Assembly (NCBI GenBank): GCA_018873245.2
Contig: JAEMBT020000007.1
Coordinates: 3,737,129 to 3,801,128 of the forward strand
Reading direction: 5' to 3'
From: Archegozetes longisetosus
Lineage: Eukaryota; Arthropoda; Arachnida; Sarcoptiformes; Trhypochthoniidae
DNA: 64,000 nucleotides
Shown: positions 1-12,700 of the stretch, one piece after another
Numbering within the stretch: the first letter of the stretch is position 1
How the letters are laid out: every line of letters starts with the position of its first letter
Notes under the pieces: model-generated
Databases searched by the model: none
What the model saw: only the letters and a program-made list of their open reading frames with translations
What the model was told of the DNA's origin: nothing
Translations under genes and position numbers: made by a program

Positions 1-1933
1 CGAGCGAAAGAATCTGGAATTCCAATTACTGGTAGGATAAAAACTAGTACTAGCATTAATCAGAGATTAAAGATATAATATAAACAATAAGAGATAGTTC
101 TTTCGCGAATGAATTGTCAGCTTTTATTTGCTCTGCAGCTAATATTGTCAGTTAGGCTGAACGCTATCCACACAATTCGTTCTGTTCTTCAAAGAATCTA
201 ATTTCTTAGCTTTCCTTTTAATGCAGTAACTAAATCAATGATTAATGCTAAAGTTTTGTTAATTGTCAAATAATTGCAACTACGAATCAAGTTAAACTTA
301 GAATCTACATAAACTTTACATTTTTGTGAAGCTCATATTTTGCTCATCAAAAAGTTCTTTGATTTTAAGATAAAAGTACGATTTGTGTACTTTATGAAAG
401 GAATGCATCAAAATTAAAGCCGTAAGAAATTGCAAGATACAACTTTTATAAATCCCAACTTCAACGTGGGATGAGATATTGCAAACATTCATACTCTCAT
501 TTTGTTAAAACAAAATTTCTTTTACTAAAGCGGGAATATTTTCAATTAAATTGTTGAGGGAAAAAATCTCACTATGGCTATGACGTCAGATAAACGTTAT
601 AAGTTTTGAAAAATCCTTAAACCTATTGAATATAGTAACAATTGAATCGTGAATCACAATCAAAATTAAAGGCTATTTTCTGTGAGTCATATAAAAGTAT
701 ACTCGAGAACATGTCAACTTTAAAGAAGCACTCTTAAAATAGCACTACAATTTTAAGTCAAATTATGAATTTCCATATAAATCTACTCTGGTACCAATGA
801 TTTACGCTCACATAACTGTCGCAGAAGTTAAAGAAACCAATAGAAAAATGAAGATTAAAATCGAAACATGAAACTTGAAATTTGATTTACTTATGCAAAA
901 CTTGTGTTCTAATATACTTGTAACTTAAGATTGGTTTGTAAGACATACGAACACTATAAATATTAATGGCATATCAATCAAGAATCAATGAAGAAGAGGC
1001 CGAATCCTTAGTCATAGCATAAGTTCATATTTGGCCCGAATAAATGAATTTTTTTCGCAGCATACTCTTAAGCATCGATTCCCATATCAAATACTTTTTC
1101 GTTAATACCATTGGATAAGCATTAATAAGCAATTCTATAGATTCAGAAAATATCTAATGGTACGCATGCCTTCACCCAGGAAGAACTTAACTCCAACTCC
1201 TATTATTGTTATATGCGATCAATTCTATGAAAACAAAGTCTGGATAATTGAAGAACTTATTTTCTATTGAACCTTACTCTCAGTCTGAGTAAACTTCTCA
1301 TTAATTACCAAATTACATAAAAGATTAGTGTAATTCAATTATAGGAACAAAGCCGTTATTACAGTGTAGGAAAACTTCAAGCACATTAGTATTATTTACA
1401 TAAAGTTCTTGTTTTTACCACTAATCAAATAGCCCCCAAATTATAGCAGATGTTAATTTTGATTATATTTTTCGTACGCTACACTTTTCATAAGTCATTG
1501 TAAATTAATTATTATCTGCTATGTATATTTTAGATGAAAATTTCGTACTTAATGTCAAGTTTTACTTATTTATCTTCTTCGCACATAATATTCAATAATC
1601 AATCAAATAACCAGCTTTTCCTGAACCATTTTCTGTTTACTACTATTCACGATATTATTTATGATTTTGAGGCCATAATCAACTCTGATAAGTTCTGACA
1701 CGATTTTCATGTGTTTATGCAATAAATCGTTGCTCTCACTCCTTAAAATAGTGCAATTTTGAATGACATGAAGAATAATAAGAATTATATTCGCGATAAC
1801 TAAACATTTCCTACACAAACATTAACTCAATTTATTTTCGAATTAAATACAGGTCTAATTAAAGAGGAAGAAACAAAAACAGAGAAGAAAATTTCTTAAA
1901 CTTTTCATAACTTTTAGTCAATCCTAATATATT
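1..1933. other. Intergenic DNA, no gene seen
   Basis: AT-rich sequence downstream of NDUFA9. The only open frames are short, lack coding-like composition and resemble no protein I know. I see no obvious repeat structure. Confidence 0.5.
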
Positions 1934-4177
1934 TTATACATTTAAACCAGCATTTAATGGTGCGACAGAAGGTTTCGCTATTTCAGGAAATTCTCCGACT
2001 TCTTCTCCATAATATGCCATTTTTTTCCATCGCATCAAATCATAAGGCCATTTGTCTTCTATGTAAGTTAGTTTTACGCCTAAATCTTGAATAGTTGGAC
2101 AGTCGGTCGGCACATCTGTTATGCTTTCCTAAAATTCAAATTCGAATTAATAGAATTAAAGAATTTACTGATTAATTTGAAATTTGCCAACAGAAATCAA
2201 CTATAAATACCCGTTCAAGTTTTTCCCAAGAAATCGTCGGGTATTTGTGGAACCATTTGGGAGTTGAGAATGCAAAACCCTTAACTTGAAGGTTGGAGCC
2301 CAACGAAGGTTTGTTACGTGAAAGTAATATTCAGGTGTCTTTTGAATGATACGATTTATGTATTCGACTAACGCTCTCATCTCATAACGACGAGGTCTGA
2401 AATCACAATAAAATGATAGAAATTAAATAATAATAGCTTTGATTGACAACAAGAATACTTTTCAAAATCAATAAAAAATGAATCATTCTGACAAAAGTTT
2501 TCCTCAACTAACAAGTAAAACATGACTATTAAACCTAAAAATTATATGGTTTAAAATTTTTCATCATATATAACAATGAAAGAAAGTCTAAAGAGATATT
2601 TAAGTGAACAAAGTATTTCTCATTCGGTTTATGAACTAAGTTAAAGGTAAGTATTTTCAATATCAACCTAAGAGCCAATCATTTCTTAAGGAAATAAACT
2701 TAAAACTGATGCCAAATCAATACCCTAGAGCTTCGTAAGTAGTTCCGGGAGCCTCATCATCAGTGATGGCATTAGATATCGCTTGAGCGACATCAGAGAC
2801 GTAGACAGGCTGTTTGTAAACATAATAACCTCCATTGTGGAGCGGAAGTCTTCCCAACTGTCTTCTTTCCCATCGGCAGAAATAGGTGGTGAATGTGTCA
2901 TCGTGTCCGTAAATATCGGCCGGTCTTATGATCGTTGCTTCGGGAAACTCTTCCCTAACTGCTATTTCTCCCCAATATTTAGATCTTAACCATTGAGAAC
3001 CTTTACGCAGGACATGCGGCTGTGGATTCGGTGTCACGTTCATCGCCGAGACATGAATTAGTCGTTTAATTCCAACTTCTTTTGCGACTCTGGCTATAGT
3101 TCGAGCACCCTCGACATGAACTGCATCGAAGTCAAAGTTATTGGTTTCAGTGTCCTTTCCAATCAAATTGATGACAACGTTAGAATATTTCATTGACTTG
3201 TATAACGAATCGACATCTTTCAGATGAAATGGCTGTTCATAGTCAGAAAAGTTTTGTCAATATCTTAATAATAATTAGCGAAAGTTGTAAGTTATTAGAA
3301 TCAAAAATAAAAAAGATAGTCACTCAAAACTACAATTCAATTAATTAATTCATATTAAAGTAAATACCAATCAGCAAATTATGAAAACTTCAATTAAATT
3401 CAAAACCAATTACTGATAGTTACGAACAAAGTAAAAAAAAACACGAAATCAACTACAAAGAATGGAGAAAAAACTAAGACTTAATTTAAAACTAAAACCT
3501 TAAGAAAAAACTAATAAGCAGAGCAATAGTTAATTAATGATTTGTTATGATTAAATATGAATCAAAAGCCTAATTAGGACTTAAGTTAAGTCCAAAATAA
3601 ACACAAAAAGGTTAACCAAAATAGTAACAAAAAATCAAAACAATAAAGATCAAGAAAGAAATCGAAAGCCTAGCCAAAAACAAAACAAATAAGAGAAAAA
3701 GCTCACAAAGAACAGAATTTGTCCTAAATCTCCGCACAGCTTCAAGCGAATAACATCCATATGATCGCCACGATATGGGATAATAACTTGCGAACCAACT
3801 TTGGCTAGTTTGTTGATCACATATTTAGCCAAAAAACCTGAGCCACCGAAAACAGTGACAATTTGTCCGTTAAAACTAGAACGACCGCCTGTTCCGCGCT
3901 TTAACTTTTGGGCTTCGATGTCCGGAAACACATTTTTCGTTATGACTCTTGGAACAAAATCCGCTTTTCTTTCTGACGGAACGTCTGATAATAGACGAAT
4001 TGAAGCTTGCTTACACAACCAGTAATTATTATTATTTGTTATTAAATTAATATCTGTTTGGACAAAATTGACAAAAATCGTAATTATTAGCTAATTTAAT
4101 CATTATTCAAAGTATCTATTCGTCTCATAATTACAGTATTTATTGCTGTTGTTGGCCACGAGTCTATTTAATGACAT
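1934..4177 (-). CDS. NDUFA9: NADH dehydrogenase 1 alpha subcomplex subunit 9 (complex I 39-kDa subunit)
   Basis: Accessory subunit of mitochondrial complex I, related to short-chain dehydrogenases, that binds NADPH structurally on the matrix side. Exons on the minus strand: 4135-4177, 3707-4053, 2724-3232, 2211-2396 and 1934-2128, all with GT-AG borders. Diagnostic blocks are the Rossmann motif VFGGSGFLAKYV, then SQVIIPYRGD, GDLGQILFF, NVVINLIGKDTETNNFDF, EGARTIARVAKE, EFPEATIIRPADIYG and KQPVYVSDVAQAI. These match the fly and human proteins in order. The C-terminus ends in NAGLNV. The first exon (MSLNRLVANNSNK) was chosen because it gives a phase-matched presequence-like start; no ATG opens the second exon, so this start is less certain. 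Predicted length is about 426 residues, near the fly protein. Exon 4 is one base short for a continuous frame: it reads correctly into LRWAPTF, then resumes in another frame at GFAFSTPKWFHKYP. Identification is firm; the break is discussed in the findings. Confidence 0.92.
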
Positions 4178-6148
4178 ATTTATTACATTTATTTTATTTC
4201 TCAATTGTTTTTCAATTTAATTTAATTTAGTTTACGGTTTGTTTCGATATTTTTGTTGTTATATTTTTGGCCATCTATTCAGTCGACGCATGCGTTTGAT
4301 AGAAATCTCTTTAATAGATGTCACGCAATGTTGAACTTTCAAGACTTGAAAGTACTTAGTATTGAGCTTTAAAAAGTTTTTCTGCAGTTTACCAGAACTT
4401 AAGATTCAATTAAAGTAACATTAATTTGTTGAATTTGTTTTTAAACAATTAATGAGTAAAGTAAAAAGAATAATTATTCTAAATTCAAATTTAATAGCAG
4501 ACTTTAACCTATTTATGGTGAACGAATCAAAAGCATTGACTATATCAGTGTCCCGACTATATCATCACTGAATCAACTATGGATTCTGTGTTGGTGCAGA
4601 ACATAGCGTTCACTATATGCGCGTTCACTGTAAAGAGGTTAGGGTGTAATTCTCATCATAAATTGAAAATTAAACTTTTAATTTGATTTTATTGAGTACT
4701 ACTTAATTAATTCAATACTGGAAAAATTAGTTTTTTCTCCTCGAAATCTCATTAATCTAGACCAGAGTGTCTCAAGAGAGCCTTCCATTTGAATAATTAG
4801 AAAACAATTATTAGCGGAAACGAACAACAATAAATATTAAACTCTATGCTGAATATTCACCTAAAACAGAACAGTCGAAATAAAACTGACTGAATAAATT
4901 TGTTTTCTAAGAACTTTCTTATTACTTTTAAGAGTTTTAAATATGTAACAATTTTCAAATCTAGTTGAAAACGACTGCATCTTATTCTGTTTCTGTAGTT
5001 AATGATATACTGATTAGTTTCAACCGAAAATTAACCAACCACTCAAATTTATTATTTGATTCTATTAAATTAAGAGTAGTTTGAGATATTTACTCTTAAT
5101 TTCATTGACTCATGAATTCCAATTAATTTTGGTGAAAAGAAGTATAACTTCTGAAAATATGGCTTCAACCAAAGTTCAATAAAAGCGTAAAAACATGTTT
5201 GTCCTGAATTTTAAATAACATTTTCGTTGTAGATTTATTAATAGAATTTGTTAATTCTATTGTTTCTTAATATTTATCGGACATAAAAGCAATGAATGTA
5301 GAACTTTGCGCAAGTCTATATCAAATTTAAATATTGAACAAGTTCAATCGATCGACAGCCTTACAACAGGTGACATTCGTTGATAGCAGTCTTTCTATCG
5401 AATAAATGTTCCAGCTTTTATTAGTTAAAACATGTGTTAAAACAATTTGTTAAAAATTGCTCAACCACATACCCCTGTCTAATTATCGATATCACCGAAT
5501 TCTATTTGAATCTTGCGAAACAGAAAAAAGAAATTATTCTTCTCTCTCGGAGAAATTTTACTGAAAATAAATGAAAAGTTACCATCATCAAATTTCTCTC
5601 TCCCTTTTTGAAAAGTATTAGTAGACATCAGAGTTTAAAACTCAAGTGGTCCATTTACTTTACGAGTGATAAACTTTTGCATTGAAAATTAATAACTTTA
5701 ACGAAGTAATACTGTTCTTCTTCATATTAAAGAAAAAAATCACATCTATACTTTTCTATATTTTTCAGTATCTTTTCTTAACATGACTAGAATAATTAAA
5801 GGAACTTTTCAGTATTTAATACTTGAACCTCGAGAATTTCTGAACTGAGGAATCCATGATCAAAACTTTCACGTTTTTGATTCATATCTTCTTCATTATG
5901 TCTGAACAAACAAAAGTATATTTAAATGAGTTTTGTGAAGTAGTTCGCTTAAAAAACGACATTTGTATCTTATTAACGACTTAACGTTAAAGATAAAGTT
6001 TATTAGGAAAAAATTATTAGAAATTGCTTTAGTTCAGTCTACAATCAGTGGGCTTTTAGTCATTTCTAATAAGTCACTTAACATATTCTTTGAAAGCTTA
6101 CAAATAAATATTTTTGAAGTAAACTACTTGAAAATACCAATTCGTACC
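4178..6148. other. Intergenic DNA upstream of NDUFA9
   Basis: AT-rich, with no gene recognised. It should hold the NDUFA9 promoter next to 4177. Around 4540-4635 the short phrase ttcactat and related words recur, but no clean repeat unit can be defined. Confidence 0.4.
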
Positions 6149-7075
6149 ATTTCTATAAAACTCAAATTGCAGTTATCGTGTTCTTAACCGATCACTGTTA
6201 GAAATCCTATAGTGAATGTTAATAAACAATATAACTACATATGAATGCCCCGATAATAAAAAAAGCCTATCTCTTAAAGCATTGAAACGAGTAAAGCGGA
6301 CTTAAAGTTGCGTTTCAAAAATGTTTACAAAAATCAAACTCATTGAAACTTAAATATGAAATTTATTATTTGTAACGTGTAATTAAACATATTCTAGGTC
6401 AGATTCATCAGAATAATCTGATTCTTCAGAATTACAATTAAATTGAGATAAAAAGTCAATACAAAATTTTCTATTTTTTACATCCAAATAGTCTAATGAT
6501 TAATTAGAATAAGAGGAGTTCTCTTATTTGGCGAGCCATTAAATAAATGAATCAATTTATTATTGATTAAATTAAATATTTAAAATCCTAATAAAACACT
6601 TGATTAATGCTTTATTGATATAAATAAAACTAAAGCTTTGATGTTATGTAATGATCATCAATATTGCACTGTTCATAATGAAAATAACACAAATTGATTG
6701 CGCATTCTCTTAATGTTAGATTTGATTAGCATTAAATTCTATTGTGATCAAGAGTTTTTTAAACATGATTATTTATAAATTTTTTCCATTGACACATATA
6801 TTGAATTTTATTACATGAATAAAGTATGATGTGAGCTTAATGTTTAGAACAAAATCCGGAAAAGAGGTTAACTCGAGATAGGCTTTTTTTTATCATCGCC
6901 CCTATCATATAAATGTTTAATGAACTACAAACTGTAACAAAAATATTATTTAATTTTGTATAGTATATATACAAAATATTTATATGTAGTTATATTGTTT
7001 ATTAACATTCACTATAGGATTTCTAACAGTGATCGGTTAAGAACATAATAACTGCAATTTGAGTTTTATAGAAAT
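6149..7075. mobile_element. Non-coding element with long terminal inverted repeats
   Basis: The sequence starting atttctataaaactcaaatt at 6149 reappears in reverse complement ending at 7075. The repeats extend inward over about 125 bases on the left and about 195 on the right. The right arm contains an internal block of roughly 90 bases that is missing on the left. Both arms end in the phrase aaaaaagcctatctc (near 6259-6273 and 6880-6895). The interior has no transposase frame. The structure fits a miniature inverted-repeat or foldback DNA element; the superfamily cannot be assigned and no clear target duplication is visible. Confidence 0.7.
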
Positions 7076-7465
7076 CGTGGGTCAACTTTATTTGATTAGT
7101 TTGATAAGTTAAATAGGCAAAAGTTAGAATCCCATTCCGATCTTTACTCAAAAAAAAACTCAAACCTTATCCTTCAATTTGATATAAGTATCATCCAGTT
7201 TCCAAGGGGCCAAGGGGGTCAAATAGCTTTTTGAAAACTTTGATTTCCTCGTAGACTCCATTATAAAAAAAGTAACAAAAAATTCTGTTATTCTCAAACT
7301 ATACATAATTAGGATTTAATATTTTGTCATATCATGAGACCATCCAAGGGGGTTGTATTGGTAAACTCAAATCACCTCGCCCAGATACAAGCCAAAGTTT
7401 CCCCTCCTCCTTTATGTGAATGCAATGAACATCCAAAGAACCTTAGTCAGTTTTGCCCTAAACTA

Positions 7466-8412
7466 TTATACTGTTCTGGAGATGTCAAATGAATAAGAAT
7501 TTTGGGGATAGTTTAGTTTAGGCCCAGTTCAAGATCTTCATAAAATTTGGTTTATAGGTGTTTTTGAGGGCGCAGAGTCCTTTTATGATAGCCCCAGACG
7601 TGGGAAATATGTACTTCCAAAGATATAGATACACTCAAATATTAAACTTTTCCCTCAAAATTTAGAACTTTATAGTTTTTGACGACCCAATTCATTCTAA
7701 ACCAACAGCAGTTTAAACTTAAGCTAACCAAATTTAACCCAACAGAAACCTGACGGGGCGTCCGCCAACCCAGTGGCAACCACGCGGAGTAGGGGTTGAT
7801 ATATGTGGCGTTTCATTGCATATGAACTTAGACCTTTTAAAAATTAGATCACAATATAAACAATTAAAGCTACTTTAAACAAACACATTAGACAAATTAA
7901 CAGATTTTATTAATAAATGTATTATTAGATTCGGTATGATGAGCAAGGAAGATAGACACCATTCTGATTTAAATGAGACCTCTAGGTCCAAAGATAATTA
8001 AAGTTATATGAATTAACATTTTGGTAAACTTGGACAAATGAAAAAATTGAGTAACCAGGCTAAACTACTAGATAGATTTCATAAATTAAAGTGTCATTAA
8101 GAAAATTAAAACTACACATAACAGAAAAATAGTTTTGAGTACAATATAACCTAACCTAACCAAGGTGGCATTTGAATTCATCCAAGTACAGAAATACCAA
8201 ATAAAATTCAAAATTTTGAGCTCGAGATTCAAAAATTGATCGTAACTGTATCTTTTAAATTACTCATTCCCGACATCTGGGACCACCGAAAATGGGCTCA
8301 GTGCCCTCAAAAATCACTAAAAACTTAATTTCAAGTTGATCCTGAACCTGGTCTAAACTAAGCTATACCCAAAATTTTATATTGAAACTGTATACCCAAT
8401 CGTACTATTGTT
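7466..8412. repeat. Imperfect foldback (inverted repeat) element
   Basis: The arms are roughly 7466-7650 and 8200-8412. Matching words in opposite orientation include tttgagggcgcagagtcc against tttgagggcactgagccc, and gccccagacgtgggaa against gtcccagatgtcggga. Arm identity looks near 65-70 percent by eye, so it is old. The middle (about 7740-7805) is unusually GC-rich for this window. There is no protein-coding frame. Confidence 0.6.
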
Positions 8413-8569
8413 AGAGTTATATTAGGTTAGCAATGCTAGTAGTGTTAGTGAAAGTCAAACTTCAACAGCCTCTAGCACCTTGAGAAGAGACTCGTTTTAA
8501 ATACTAAAACAATGTAAAAACATTCAAAAATAAAAAGACAAACTTTTTTATGATATTTACAGATGAGGT

Positions 8570-8735
8570 TATGAATTTTATTATTTTTTTAATTTTTAAA
8601 ATAATTTTTTGTTTTTTGGATTTTTGGTGTATTTTTTTGTTTTTTTTTGTTTTGGATTTTTGATGTATTTTTGTTTTTAATTTTTTGGTATTTTTTTTGG
8701 CTTTTTAACATTTTTTGTTTTTGCTTTTAACGTTT
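8570..8735 (+). repeat. T-rich low-complexity tract
   Basis: Irregular tandem copies of a phrase like ggatttttggtgtattttt, separated by T runs, form a simple-sequence tract of about 165 bases. It probably arose by slippage. Confidence 0.7.
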
Positions 8736-9753
8736 TCTAAACACGATCTAGTGCTACTTACATGACGATATCATCTGAATAATCTTTTAACAGTACAAAT
8801 CATGTGTTATGTATTATACATAATGACGTGGTAATGTCGTTAATATTTTAAGCAACTTCAAGTGAGAGTAATAACTCGAGTTGAGGTGATAAAAAGACTC
8901 TTAGGTAAGCAATAAGGATTACTGAATGGTACAATTAGTTTATTTACATTGCTTCTTGTCAGTCTCATTGTTTATTTATGAATCTATTGATCAGCAGAAC
9001 TCAAGCTGCTATCCGAAGTTATGGAAATTGAAATGCACAGGATGTAGTATACAATATAAATGGTTATAATATTCAATGTGTGAATTTGGAAATTGTTTCT
9101 TCGGATTGTTTAGATATACAATCTGCTGTACAGGGTTGCCTTGAAACTTTTATCCGGAGTGTACGGCTAAAACCACCATATGTACAAATAAAAATTATAT
9201 ATAAAATTATTAGCCATTAAAACGATGTGCTTAATGGTATTTTTAAATGTTTCATTATATAGCACTATGACATCGAATTTAGGGAAATAATGTTCGGCCC
9301 GGGAATTCTCCCAATTTGAAATCCCGGAGCATTTCGGTGTTATAATACAACATTAAGTTGAAAAGAAAGTCGACAGTCTTTCTGACAGATTTTCCGCTTA
9401 AGTCTTAAAAATTTACATTTCTAAAGTTTGCACCAATGGAAAAAAATTCAGAACTTTTCATTGAATTATGTTTATATCTTTCTCAAATTAATGCTATAAT
9501 AGCTGCTAATGGATAACATACTGATTATTGATTATATACATTACTTCTATTTTCAAATACTAATAATTTGACTTATAATTTGTATTTGTAACTAATGCGA
9601 CTTTCTCTGTAGGCTCGGGTAAAAGGTTCGCGGCAACTCCGTAGTTAGAAATATGGAGGATTAACTCAAGTCAATGATTTAATGTGGATATATGCTTATT
9701 GAGAACTCCAAAACATATTGAATGTTAAAAGGATTAACAATTGAGAGATTTGA
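8736..9753. other. Intergenic DNA, no gene seen
   Basis: AT-rich sequence downstream of the receptor gene, where its 3' untranslated region would lie. No coding frame or clear repeat was recognised. Confidence 0.4.
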
Positions 9754-12700
9754 CTAATTTTGATTAGAAGCAAACATTGCAATTAACTTCATGATTAAGG
9801 ATTTCAAACAGACATAATAGTAAGTGACTGTAAACAATTCAATTATAAAGACAATAATTGAAACATTCAATACCATCATATAAGGTATAAATACACCTTT
9901 CATATTAAGCCAAGTCAAAGGGCCAAATTTATACTCATTCGTATCCACCTTAGTAAAGATATCGGGACCATAGCCTTTAATATTCAACACTTTTTTGATT
10001 TCGTGCTCAAGTAATCCGCTCTCAACCAAACGGCCGATACTGAGGAAAAACAATCGAAACATTATTTGAAGCAATTATTTTGAAATATTAAAGTGAAAAC
10101 ATTTAATTATACGCTTTTAAATTGAAGCAAAGGCTTTAAATACATATCACGAAGTTTGAAAACATTTTTTTCTAAAACACCTTCATAACATTAAGTTCTG
10201 AATCAGGAATTTTCTACTGGAGCGCAAAATTTGAAGAACTTTATAGTTGAGTCAATTATTGAGTTGATATATATAATATTTATAGAGCTCTTTAGCTAGC
10301 TATCCTTCGTTAAGCCTTATTTACCTTAATTGCTATAGCTCACTTTCTTCAGCATTACTATAGTAACGGATTTTCATCTTAAATGTTTAGTCATGTTTTA
10401 CAAATAAGTGTAAAACAAATTGACTTTAGATAACTCTGTAACTACTTCAGGTAACTGCATTAACTGATAATTAAGTATTGAGCAGTTAAGAAAATTATAA
10501 AAAGATTTTGGTTAAACCTTCGAAATAGGATCTGAAATAAAGTTGAATGCACTTATTTAGTATATATAGAATGGCGCATGTCTTGTGCCAACTCATAGAA
10601 TGTAAAATTTGAATAGGAGTTTCACTTGATTGAAATGTTACTTGTATACTAAGTATACTTATAGACACTAGAGTTTTCAATTTCACAATAACAGATTCTC
10701 TTCTTGTAATACATTCTTACAAAGGTTTAGTTTATGAAAGGGTAAATTCAGTAACTATCAAAACTTAATGGCTAAACTTAACAAAATAATTTTTTTATAG
10801 ATTCTTTTCGAGAATGAAGCAATAGTTACTTATAGAATAACTATGACACAATTTCCCTATTTTGCCAGTCAAACTACGAATTTTTGCCAATTAAGCTAAG
10901 TAATCCAATAATATGGAAATTTTATATTAACTTACAAATCATCCAATTTCTTAGACATTGTCTTATTAAATCGCGAACTGTATCCTATGAAGTAAGGTTT
11001 CATTCCGAGACCTTTTTCTGATATATGGTAATCATATCCTTCTCTTAAATAATGTGCTCCAAAGTTTAAATAAGTTCCTTTATAATAATGAGCTACCAGT
11101 TTGTCCAAAATTAGCACTTGCTCACCAGTATATAACTTAGGAAAAACTTTGTAATTCATCTTATGCTCGAATACAAATTCAAACGGATCACCAAATATTG
11201 TTCTACGCCTGAAATCTTGAGCCATATCTGATTCATCGTTCCTAATAAAGTCTGCGCCATCCAAATACTCGGTCGTTATAATGATTTTATTACCCCATTG
11301 TGGCTCTGTGTGCAAATCTTCCAATGAATTGATTTTATCAATTGGTTGAGATCTAACTAAAAGATCCCAGAAATGTCCTGAAAATGCAGCCAATAACACG
11401 TTGCAGATCAAAAGCCAAATTACAGCGAATGATCGCTCGTAATTTCCGACTGCATTAATTGAGAAATAGTCCGAGAGAATTACTGAAGTGTATTGCCATA
11501 CAATTTCAAAGAATAGTTTAAAACTTCTTCTCTTCTGGCATATCATAATTGAGATCATAATAATAGACAATATGATCATGTAATAGATTTCAAGATCGAA
11601 ACATGTGAAACAACTAAATAGAGGCCATTCTTCTGAAGAAAATGAAATAAATTAAATGAAATTCATTTGTTAGTTCATAGAAATTACTATTTAAGCATTT
11701 TTCGCTTATTGTCTTTATAAACCTCCAAGAAGGTTACTTCTAAAATATCTTTTGATTTTTTTTGTCATAAGAGCAATTAATAGAACTCAAATTCCTAATT
11801 TAACAATTGATTTCTAAGTTTAATAGACTAATGATACTTTGAGGATTTTAGTTGATACTTTTCACTATCTTCACGAAAGCTTGTTCCCCGCTGAAAATTA
11901 TTAAATTAATTCTGAAATTGCCTTAATTCTTTTATTAATTCATATTATACATTATTTATAACAATTATACTTTAGTGTTATAATGTTAATAATTACAAAA
12001 ATAATATTTATAGATATGAACTTAAAATAAAGAAAATTCTATATCATAAGTATTGAGAGTACTTCTCTCAGATATTAAACCGAATAACTCCCTAGAAAAT
12101 GGCTAGTTAGGTTAAGTTGTGAATATATAGCATGCCATGTCTAAATTAATAATGTTTATATTATAGTCTTATTCCATTAGCACTAATTTAGTAAAGCCGG
12201 CAAAATATGAGTAAAATTGGGCTGAGTAAGTTACTGTAATCATGCTTTCAATCAATCAGAATGAATTAGAGAAGCAAATTTGAAAATACAACTTATGCTA
12301 TAACTTGTTTTATTTAGTTAGAATCTAAATCTAGCAAATTAGTTGTTAACTCTTAATCTCTATTTGTTACCGGAGGAGATTAATACTAATGTCCACTATT
12401 GCCTATCTTCCCCAACTTGACTATAACTAGCTTAAAATCTTAGAGAAAGGCTCTCACAAACTAGCTCCATTATTAAAAATTCTTTGATCTTAGTCATTTT
12501 CAAACGTTGGGTTGAATCTTTCTAAAAAACTGAGATATAAACTATCTCTTTGATCAATTGTAGATTATAGCATTCAATTCTAGCATTTATTATTTTGAAT
12601 TAATACTCTTTTGTATCCATATGTGGTCAAAGGAACACTGATCCATCGTTTGTTATATAGATTCTTAAATTTACAATTAAAAATGTAAATGTAATGAGCT

